A DNA stretch of 12,562 bases from Gammaproteobacteria bacterium. GTDB lineage: Bacteria; Pseudomonadota; Gammaproteobacteria; GRL18. Positions within the stretch are counted from its first letter, which is position 1; every line of letters begins with the position of its first letter. The notes beneath the pieces were generated by a model. That model made no database searches. It had not been told where the DNA came from and saw only the letters and a program-made list of their open reading frames with translations. The stretch is taken from the NCBI GenBank assembly GCA_027076245.1, contig JALTKC010000425.1, positions 1 to 12,562 on the forward strand. The letters are read 5' to 3'. The translations under genes were made by a program, and so were the position numbers. Of this stretch, positions 1 through 6,121 are shown one piece after another.

Positions 1-249
1 ATGAATAAACAGTTTTTTGATGATTTAAGCAGTAAAATCAGTCAGGCCATGCCTCCTGTTCCCGGTAATATGAAAGCAGAACTGGAACAGACGATTCGGG
101 GAATATTACATAATGCTTTTGATAAGCTGGATCTGGTGACCCGCGAAGATTTTGAAGTGCAGTCGGCGGTACTGCAGAAAACCAGAATAAAGCTGGAACA
201 ACTGGAACATAAACTGACTGAACTTGAGCAAAAAATAAAACTGGACTAA
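1..249 (+). CDS. ubiK: Ubiquinone biosynthesis accessory factor UbiK (BMFP-domain protein)
   Basis: This 82-residue protein matches the UbiK/YqiC family, small accessory factors that act with UbiJ on the soluble or membrane-associated ubiquinone-biosynthesis complex. The N-terminal half is a predicted amphipathic helix. The family signature LDLVTREDFEVQ lies at about residues 42-53, and residues 54-80 form a Leu/Glu/Lys-rich coiled coil (repeated LEQLEHKL-like heptads) of the kind that mediates trimerisation and UbiJ contact. The length is close to the family norm; E. coli UbiK is somewhat longer at its C-terminus. The ATG is the first base of the window, so the ribosome binding site cannot be seen and an upstream start cannot be excluded. 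The next gene begins 90 bp downstream and is functionally unrelated. Confidence 0.9.
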   Translation: MNKQFFDDLSSKISQAMPPVPGNMKAELEQTIRGILHNAFDKLDLVTREDFEVQSAVLQKTRIKLEQLEHKLTELEQKIKLD

Positions 250-258
250 TGTTATCTG

Positions 259-284
259 TTAATAATCTTTGGGCCCGTTATTAA
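259..284. repeat. AT-rich inverted repeat around GGGCCC, possible operator or weak terminator
   Basis: TTAATAA at 259-265 is complementary to TTATTAA at 278-284. The 12-nt interval between them contains the palindrome GGGCCC. It lies 10 bp after the ubiK stop and 55 bp before the receptor start. It could be an operator for the receptor operon or part of transcript-end structure. The AT-rich stem and lack of a T-run make an intrinsic terminator unlikely. No convincing -35/-10 pair was found in this gap. Confidence 0.25.
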
Positions 285-339
285 TATTTGAGCATTAGTA
301 TCAGGTGCCCGGTTACCCACTGGACAAAGAGTAAAGCAT

Positions 340-2352
340 GTGCAAAATTTCCGGCTAATATCGGCTGCTATCGGGTTGTGTCTGTTATTACCCTTTAGCG
401 CCCATTCAGAATCCTCACCTGTGGAAGATTACACAGAACTCAGTCTTAAGGAGTTAATGGCGCTGGAGATCTTTACCTCTGCCTCCATGCTGCCGACGGA
501 AATAAAAAAAGCCCCGGGTACAGTGTATAGCTTCAACCGTAAGGACTTTTTACGTCTTGGTGTCAGAACCATTGATGAACTGCTGGACTATGTGCCCGGT
601 CTGCAGCAGAATCAGTACAAAAAACGTCATCGCTCAGTATGGGCCAGAGGGGTTATTAACCGCTATAATAATAAAATGAAAATGCTGGTGGATGGTGTTC
701 CCATGCAGCATGTTTATTATGGTGACTTTTCCAATGGTGAAAACCTGCCTCTGGAGAAAGTGGATAAAGTAGAAATTATTGTCGGCCCGGCTTCTTCCCT
801 CTATGGTGCTAATGCTTTTGCCGGTGTTATTTCAGTCACCACCCGCCCCTTTACCGAAAATGCCCAGACTTCCTATATAGAAACCACTCTGGATGTGGGC
901 GATAATAGTCGCGCAGGAGGTAAGATTTTCTATAACAGCCAGAAGCTGCAGGGTTTTGCCAGTTATCTGGATCAGGATGCGCCCTTTAGAAAAAATCGCC
1001 GCAGTTTTATTGGTGATAAGGTTTCACAACCACGGGATGAGGATTATACCAATCTGTATTTTAAGGCACAGCCGGTAAAAGGATTGCAGTTAAGCTTTAA
1101 TTATCAGGCTATGGATACTCCCTTTGTATTTGCCCCCGGTATTATAAATATAGATACAGATGCTAAATCTTATAATGCTTCTTTACATTATGAAGTGGGC
1201 GATCTGGAGCAGGGTAAACTGGAAACCATTGCTTATTACACAGATGATCAGGCAACCGAAAAAGAATATGAGCAGGAAAACGGCAGCCTGGCTTATAAAG
1301 AAGACCGGGATGCTGTTTATTATGGCATTAAAGCTACCTGGTTTAAAAAGTTTCTTAAGGTACACACATTATCTATAGGCACAGAATGGCAGCATGATGA
1401 AGCCAAAGATATGAATTTTATACGTACCTGGGATCATAATATGAAATCCAGTTACCCAACGACCAGTGGTTCATTACTCACTGAACCCAATGAAAAAAAT
1501 AATGATTATGCCGTATTTATTCAGGATGTCTGGGAAATCAGCCATGATCTTACGATGACGCTGGGTGGTCGTTATGATGCCTTTGATGCTTTTGATAATG
1601 ATAAAAATTACCGGTTCGCTCTGGTCTATACTCCTACAGAACAACAGACCTTAAAATTTTTATGGGGTTCGAGCGTCAGAAAGCCAACCTACCGGGAGTA
1701 TTTAAAAGTTCTTGAAGTTGATAACTTTGTTCAGCCCAAACTGGATACTGAAAAAATGCAGACGGTTGAACTGGGTTACGCCTACCAATGGCAAAATGCC
1801 AGTATTTCCGTTACCGGATTTTATAATGAGTTTGAAGACTTTATTAAGCAGGAAGAAAAAGTGGATGCTTCAGGTAATAAGGATGAAGCATTTGTGAATG
1901 ACAACCAGACCTGGCGTATGCATGGTATTGAACTATTAACAGAATATCAGCCCGTATCCCGGGTGTCTTTAAGAGCCAGCCTGGGCTGGCTTAAAGCACA
2001 GAACAGGGAATATGGTAATATTCCCTATATAGCAGAATGGAATGCCAGCCTGTTTGCCAATTATCAATGGATGACAGAACACTTTATTGGTTTGTCGGCC
2101 TTTTATAACAGCAGCAGGGAAGACACCAATGATATTGAGTATTCTGATAAGCGTGATGATCCCGACAGTTTTATCACTCTGAATCTTAATGTTCATGGTC
2201 AGTTGTTTGATAATATATCCTACCAGTTAGGGGTCAAAAATCTGACCGATGAAAAGGTCTATGATCCTGCCAGTGATTTTTCAGATGACTATAATACCCA
2301 GCGAACAGACCGGGAGGTCTGGGGTAAATTAACCTGGCATTATTCGTTCTAG
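340..2352 (+). CDS. TonB-dependent outer-membrane receptor
   Basis: This 670-residue protein is a ligand-gated outer-membrane transporter energised by TonB/ExbBD. A signal peptide spans about residues 1-23 (hydrophobic core IGLCLLLPF, probable cleavage after AHS). It is followed by the segment LSLKELMALEIFTSAS, typical of the mature N-terminus in one receptor group. The plug domain (about 55-168) contains TIDELLDYVPGL, an RGV motif, LVDGVP and the VEIIVGPASSLYGANAFAGVI signature. The rest is a beta-barrel that ends in an aromatic strand with terminal Phe, as expected for BAM-dependent insertion. No N-terminal secretin/TonB (STN) signalling domain is visible. The start is GTG at 340, with AGAG at 328-331; an out-of-frame ATG at 338 overlaps it. 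The nearest in-frame Met is at residue 40 and would lose the signal peptide. The YfiR-like gene follows closely. The substrate cannot be read from the sequence. Confidence 0.92.
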   Translation: MQNFRLISAAIGLCLLLPFSAHSESSPVEDYTELSLKELMALEIFTSASMLPTEIKKAPGTVYSFNRKDFLRLGVRTIDELLDYVPGLQQNQYKKRHRSVWARGVINRYNNKMKMLVDGVPMQHVYYGDFSNGENLPLEKVDKVEIIVGPASSLYGANAFAGVISVTTRPFTENAQTSYIETTLDVGDNSRAGGKIFYNSQKLQGFASYLDQDAPFRKNRRSFIGDKVSQPRDEDYTNLYFKAQPVKGLQLSFNYQAMDTPFVFAPGIINIDTDAKSYNASLHYEVGDLEQGKLETIAYYTDDQATEKEYEQENGSLAYKEDRDAVYYGIKATWFKKFLKVHTLSIGTEWQHDEAKDMNFIRTWDHNMKSSYPTTSGSLLTEPNEKNNDYAVFIQDVWEISHDLTMTLGGRYDAFDAFDNDKNYRFALVYTPTEQQTLKFLWGSSVRKPTYREYLKVLEVDNFVQPKLDTEKMQTVELGYAYQWQNASISVTGFYNEFEDFIKQEEKVDASGNKDEAFVNDNQTWRMHGIELLTEYQPVSRVSLRASLGWLKAQNREYGNIPYIAEWNASLFANYQWMTEHFIGLSAFYNSSREDTNDIEYSDKRDDPDSFITLNLNVHGQLFDNISYQLGVKNLTDEKVYDPASDFSDDYNTQRTDREVWGKLTWHYSF

Positions 2353-2355
2353 GAG
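2351..2355 (+). promoter_or_regulatory. Shine-Dalgarno site that favours a TTG start at 2364
   Basis: AGGAG at 2351-2355 overlaps the receptor stop codon (2350-2352) and lies 8 nt before TTG 2364. The alternative GTG at 2355 shares its first base with this site and has no Shine-Dalgarno sequence upstream. The site therefore decides in favour of TTG 2364 and implies translational coupling to the receptor gene. Confidence 0.6.
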
Positions 2356-2363
2356 TGTTTAGC

Positions 2364-2990
2364 TTGTTTAAACACTCTCAATATTATTCCCGAAAACTCT
2401 TCCCGGGCATTTTTCCGTATGTATTGGGTATGCTGCAGATGGTAATGATTCTCTGCCCGTCTATGCCTGTGCAGGCTGACACGCATTCTGCTGAATATGA
2501 GCGTCAGTTAAAAGTGAAAGCCGCCTTTATCCGTAATCTGGTGGGTTTTAGTCAATGGCAAAAAACCAGCGGGTTTCGCAATAAACAGGTGATTGAAATC
2601 TGCCTGTATCAAAAAAACATTCTGTTTGACGGGCTTGATACCCTGACAGGAAAAAAACTTAAGTTTCGTAAAGTTCACTCCAGAGTGGTTAAGGCAGATA
2701 GAATAGGCGATACTTGTGATGTTATTCTGATACCTGCACTCAGTTTACAGCGTTTTCTGAACTTTAATGATGCAGAGAATCTGAAAAATAAAATAACCAT
2801 AACAGACTTGACGGATGGGCTGGTCAGTTTTAAAACACTGGAAAACAAGATTATTTTTCGACTGATCCGAAGTAATAGACAGCTTCGGTTTGAAGTGAAT
2901 AAAACAGCGGCACAAAGATTGAACATTGTGATAGGTTCAGAACTATTAAAACTGGGTAATATCATCACTGAACCCGACAGGATAAAATAA
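2364..2990 (+). CDS. YfiR-family (DUF4154) periplasmic protein
   Basis: The protein has about 208 residues and matches the YfiR/DUF4154 family, whose founding member is the periplasmic repressor of the diguanylate cyclase YfiN. A basic N-terminus and hydrophobic stretch (FPYVLGMLQMVMILC) form a signal peptide ending near PVQA. The mature part carries the family pattern: KVKAAFIRNLVGFSQW near the start, IEICLYQ, a central Cys in TCDVILIP, KITITDL, a DGLVSFKTLENKIIFRL segment, and the ending LRFEVNKTAAQRLNIVIGSELLKL. Two Cys in the mature region (EICL and DTCD) could form a disulfide. The start is taken as TTG 2364 from Shine-Dalgarno spacing; GTG 2355 would add three residues. It is sandwiched between the receptor and the kinase, and its stop overlaps the kinase start by one base. 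I infer that it relays a signal to the periplasmic domain of the kinase. Confidence 0.85.
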   Translation: MFKHSQYYSRKLFPGIFPYVLGMLQMVMILCPSMPVQADTHSAEYERQLKVKAAFIRNLVGFSQWQKTSGFRNKQVIEICLYQKNILFDGLDTLTGKKLKFRKVHSRVVKADRIGDTCDVILIPALSLQRFLNFNDAENLKNKITITDLTDGLVSFKTLENKIIFRLIRSNRQLRFEVNKTAAQRLNIVIGSELLKLGNIITEPDRIK

Positions 2991-5527
2991 TGAAGCTGTT
3001 TCAAAAGCATCAGAGCATTAAACAGAAACTGTCTTTTATGACTATGCTGACCTCAAGTATAGCCATTGCACTGGGGTGTCTGATTTTTGTGATGACAGAA
3101 ATCTATTTTAACGGCCAGGCCATGATACGGCATCATGCCGTACTGGCTGAAAGTATTGGTTTGAATATCCGTTCAGCGATTCTGTTTCAGGATCATAATT
3201 ATATCTCAAAAGCTTTATCTGCCTTTAGTATTAATCCCGATGTGGATGCGGCCTATGTTTATAACAGGGATAATAAATTATTGTCCCGATATCGGATTGA
3301 TCCACCTCATAATGACTTTATTCGTTTAAGTCCAGGCGATCTTCAGTTTGAACGCAGTCCTGGTGGAAAGAGCAGTATTGTCTTCAAAAGTAATCATCTG
3401 CTGATCAAGCACAATATTCGTTTTGATAATGAAGTGATAGGTAAAATTATTCTACAGATTTCCTTAACACGGTTTTATCAGCATATTTTCTGGGTGGTAC
3501 TGGTTGCCTTAATAGTATTTTTGCTGATTAATCTGCTGACTTATCTGATCTGGAAATACCTGCAAAAAAGTATTACTGAACCCATTGATAATGTTATTGA
3601 TGTCAGTACTCGTGTTTCCAATGAAGAAGATTATTCATTACGGGTGAATGTGGAGGGTAATGATGAACTGGCCAGGCTGGGAAAGTGTTTTAATGAAATG
3701 CTGGGCCAGATACAGCTCAGGGATATTGAACTGAATGAATACCGGGAACACCTGGAAGCTCTGGTTGAAGAACGTACCCGGCAGGCGGATGCCGCCAGTC
3801 GTGCCAAGAGTGAATTTCTGGCCACTATGAGTCATGAAATCCGTACCCCTATGAATGCTGTTATCGGTATGACGGAATTATTGCTGAACAGTAATCTGGA
3901 AAAACGGCAGAAACGTTATGCAAAAATGATCCTTAATTCCAGTGCGCTGCTGCTGAATATTATTAATGATATTCTGGACTTTTCTAAAATCGAAGCGAAT
4001 AAGCTGGAACTTGAAGAAATTATATTCCAGCCCAACCAGGTATTGATGGATGTTAAGGAAACCTTTGCTAACCAGGCTGCAAAAAAAGGACTGCAGCTTG
4101 AACTGCATCTTGAATCCTCAAATTTCGGTTACCTGATTGGTGATCCGTTTCGTTTAAAACAGATCCTTAATAATCTGGTATCCAATGCTATCAAGTTTAC
4201 TGAGCATGGCAAAGTTATCGTTGGACTGGAACTGCTAAAAGAAACAGAGCACGTGATCAGCTTCTGTTTTTCGGTAGAAGATAGTGGTATTGGTATGAAA
4301 CCGGAAGTATTAAATGAACTGTTTAACGTGTTTCATCAGGCCGACAACTCCATTACCAGAGAATTTGGCGGTACCGGTCTGGGGCTGGCTATTTCCCAGA
4401 ATCTTACCCGTTTAATGGGGGGTAAAATTGAGGTGGAAAGCACCGAAGGTAAAGGCAGTCGTTTCTTTTTTAGTTTGAACTTTAAAAAAGTGACACCTGA
4501 AGAGTTAATCAAAAATGCCAAGATCCAGGAGCTTTCCCAGGAAGTTCAGACCAGTGAACATTTAAATAACAGTGATTACATTATTCTGCTGACGGATGAT
4601 GACCCGGTTAACCTGGAAGTGATCAGCAGTATTCTGGAAAGTATGGATTTTAATGTGGAGCTGGCCAATAATGGTGCTGAAGCTCTGGAACTGGTTAAGA
4701 AAAAGGGCAACCATTATTACGATCTGGTGCTTATGGATATTCAGATGCCGGTTATGGACGGCTATACCACGACCCGCAAGTTACGGGATCTTGGATTTAG
4801 TTCTCCCATTATTGCCCTCAGCGCCCATGTTTATTCCGATGCCAATTCAGCCGCTCTGGAAGCGGGCATGGATGATTATCTGAGTAAGCCCATACAAATG
4901 GAAACGCTCAATGCGGCCCTGCAGCGCTGGCTGGGGGTTAACACCTTGATTAAAGAATATTCTGACCTGCCCGAGTATAAGGAAGCCGTGCAGAATGAAC
5001 TGGATATAGCTGCAAAAGCGGAAAATACATCCGCTCAGGAAGAACAGCATCTGGACATGGTTTCCTATAATGAACCGGAGCAGACTGAAACGGAACAGCG
5101 GTCTGATTCCATGTCCCATGTTATGGATAGCCTGTTAGAGAATAAGCATCTGCAAAGAGGCGCCGATCTGTTCAGTTCTCTGCAGTATATTGATCTGGAA
5201 GATGTGCTGATACGGTTAAATAATAATGCTGAATTATTGAAGAAATTGCTGGAAAAATATTATGATACTTATGTTACGTATTTTGAGCAGATCCAGCAGT
5301 CTTATGAGCAACAGCAATACCGGCAGGTTTCAGAAATGGCGCATAAAATAAAAGGCGCTTCTCGTTCACTGGGTATTAATCAGGTCGGTGATACTGCGGA
5401 ACAGCTGGAGTTAAGTCTGAAAGAAGGCGTAATAAAAGAGGATGTGGATTATGAGATGTTATTAAATCAGCTGCAGCGAGCCCTGTCTGATATTATGGCG
5501 GAATTAGCGGTGTTTTTTAATAAGTAA
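2990..5527 (+). CDS. Hybrid sensor histidine kinase (CHASE8-like, HAMP, HisKA, HATPase, REC, Hpt)
   Basis: This 845-residue inner-membrane hybrid kinase has a transmembrane segment at about residues 15-40. A periplasmic domain follows (about 40-160) with CHASE8-like text (RSAILFQDHNYISKALSAF, then DVDAAYVYNRDNKLLSRY), the type found in YfiN. A second membrane segment lies at about 165-188 and HAMP at about 190-245, leading into a signalling helix. HisKA carries His282 in SHEIRTPMNAVIG. HATPase_c has Asn399 in the N-box, the DSGIGM box and GGTGLGLAI. The receiver (about 531-650) has an acidic DDD pocket and Asp583 in LMDIQMPVMDGY. A Glu/Gln-rich linker precedes a terminal Hpt with His785 in HKIKGASRSLG. 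All catalytic residues are present, implying a His-Asp-His relay to an external response regulator. ATG overlaps the preceding stop (TAATG), with AGGA at 2979-2982. The gene ends with two consecutive stops. Confidence 0.93.
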   Translation: MKLFQKHQSIKQKLSFMTMLTSSIAIALGCLIFVMTEIYFNGQAMIRHHAVLAESIGLNIRSAILFQDHNYISKALSAFSINPDVDAAYVYNRDNKLLSRYRIDPPHNDFIRLSPGDLQFERSPGGKSSIVFKSNHLLIKHNIRFDNEVIGKIILQISLTRFYQHIFWVVLVALIVFLLINLLTYLIWKYLQKSITEPIDNVIDVSTRVSNEEDYSLRVNVEGNDELARLGKCFNEMLGQIQLRDIELNEYREHLEALVEERTRQADAASRAKSEFLATMSHEIRTPMNAVIGMTELLLNSNLEKRQKRYAKMILNSSALLLNIINDILDFSKIEANKLELEEIIFQPNQVLMDVKETFANQAAKKGLQLELHLESSNFGYLIGDPFRLKQILNNLVSNAIKFTEHGKVIVGLELLKETEHVISFCFSVEDSGIGMKPEVLNELFNVFHQADNSITREFGGTGLGLAISQNLTRLMGGKIEVESTEGKGSRFFFSLNFKKVTPEELIKNAKIQELSQEVQTSEHLNNSDYIILLTDDDPVNLEVISSILESMDFNVELANNGAEALELVKKKGNHYYDLVLMDIQMPVMDGYTTTRKLRDLGFSSPIIALSAHVYSDANSAALEAGMDDYLSKPIQMETLNAALQRWLGVNTLIKEYSDLPEYKEAVQNELDIAAKAENTSAQEEQHLDMVSYNEPEQTETEQRSDSMSHVMDSLLENKHLQRGADLFSSLQYIDLEDVLIRLNNNAELLKKLLEKYYDTYVTYFEQIQQSYEQQQYRQVSEMAHKIKGASRSLGINQVGDTAEQLELSLKEGVIKEDVDYEMLLNQLQRALSDIMAELAVFFNK

Positions 5528-5536
5528 TAGGAGAGC

Positions 5537-5578
5537 AGGTTTTAGGTGCAAGGTTTTAGGGGATAGGTTTTTGGTGAG
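5537..5578 (+). repeat. Three 14-bp tandem repeats
   Basis: AGGTTTTAGG occurs at 5537-5546 and 5551-5560, and the variant AGGTTTTTGG at 5565-5574. The starts are exactly 14 bp apart, so the units are 5537-5550, 5551-5564 and 5565-5578. They fill the gap between the kinase stop and the small exported-protein gene, and the last unit runs into the Shine-Dalgarno GAGGAG at 5576-5581. The repeats could be a regulator-binding array, an RNA-level element, or a simple slippage product. Confidence 0.8.
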
Positions 5579-5588
5579 GAGATTTTTT

Positions 5589-6017
5589 ATGCGGTTTTTT
5601 TTAACAGGTTTGTTTTTTATATGTATAAGTAGCCTAGTTTCTGCGCAGGAAGTGGTCAAAGCAGAGGCTAAGGGACAGTTGGAGCCTTTAACTCTGGAAC
5701 AGTACCAGCAATGTCAGACTCGAACGCAGCAGTCCAATCAAAAAGCCGTTCAATTACAGGAACAGCAGGCTGAACTTGAGCAGTTAAAACAGCGTATCAG
5801 CGAACTGACACAGCAGCGGGATAATCTGGGGCAGGCGCTGGATCTGCATAATCTTGAATCAGTGGATCGCTATAATAGTGTTAACCAGACACTTAATGAT
5901 ACGGTTGATATCTATGAACAGGAAGCTAAGGCATATAATCAGGCGCTAAAAGCATATAAACAGGAGGTGGCGGCCCTTAAACAGGAATGTGATGGCAGGC
6001 CTTATATTCAAAAATAA
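5589..6017 (+). CDS. Small exported coiled-coil protein of unknown function
   Basis: This is a 142-residue protein that I do not recognise as a named family. The N-terminus MRFFLTGLFFICISSLVSA is a clean Sec signal peptide with probable cleavage after VSA. The mature part is very rich in Gln, Glu and Leu. It has two predicted coiled-coil stretches (about residues 45-85 and 95-132), and a Cys near each end (YQQCQ and KQECDGRPY). These two Cys could pair in the oxidising periplasm. ATG 5589 is preferred because GAGGAG at 5576-5581 lies 7 nt upstream; an in-frame TTG at 5571 would add six residues but has no good site. It sits 61 bp after the kinase across the tandem repeat, so co-transcription is possible but not shown. 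A hairpin follows the stop. A structural or envelope-associated role is plausible only from composition. Confidence 0.75.
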   Translation: MRFFLTGLFFICISSLVSAQEVVKAEAKGQLEPLTLEQYQQCQTRTQQSNQKAVQLQEQQAELEQLKQRISELTQQRDNLGQALDLHNLESVDRYNSVNQTLNDTVDIYEQEAKAYNQALKAYKQEVAALKQECDGRPYIQK

Positions 6018-6036
6018 ACCGTTTTGACAGGTTTTA

Positions 6037-6057
6037 CTGACAGCCTGGGGCTGTCAG
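6037..6057 (+). terminator. Hairpin between the small exported-protein gene and comM
   Basis: CTGACAGCC at 6037-6045 pairs perfectly with GGCTGTCAG at 6049-6057 around a TGG loop, giving a 9-bp GC-containing stem 19 bp after the stop codon at 6015-6017. The sequence that follows (GTTCTTT) is only moderately U-rich, so this is a probable but not ideal intrinsic terminator for the upstream unit. Confidence 0.6.
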
Positions 6058-6063
6058 GTTCTT

Positions 6064-6069
6064 TATAAT
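6064..6069 (+). promoter_or_regulatory. Perfect TATAAT, candidate -10 of a comM promoter
   Basis: A consensus TATAAT lies just after the hairpin and 52 bp before the comM start, where a promoter would be expected. No matching -35 hexamer is found at 16-18 bp spacing, and there is no extended -10 TG. The nearest TTGACA (6024-6029) is too far upstream, so the assignment is weak. Confidence 0.3.
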
Positions 6070-6121
6070 ACCTGTACAAATCAATAACTGAATTTTTCAG
6101 ACTTTTTAAAAAGGATTTTAA

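Noticed and set aside
4653..4883. Open frame on the + strand inside the kinase receiver region
   Set aside because: It is an out-of-frame shadow of the conserved receiver domain, with Trp- and Arg-rich composition and no ribosome site.
5537..5578. CRISPR or iteron origin
   Set aside because: Three contiguous 14-bp units have no spacers between them. No replication initiator gene or DnaA-box cluster is present.
340..6017. Classical mobile element carrying the receptor/kinase cassette
   Set aside because: No transposase, integrase, terminal inverted repeats or target duplications were seen at either boundary. The insertion idea rests only on gene order.
6024..6069. TTGACA at 6024 and TATAAT at 6064 as a promoter pair
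   Set aside because: The spacing of 34 bp is far outside the 16-18 bp range, so they cannot be a -35/-10 pair; only the TATAAT was kept as a weak candidate.
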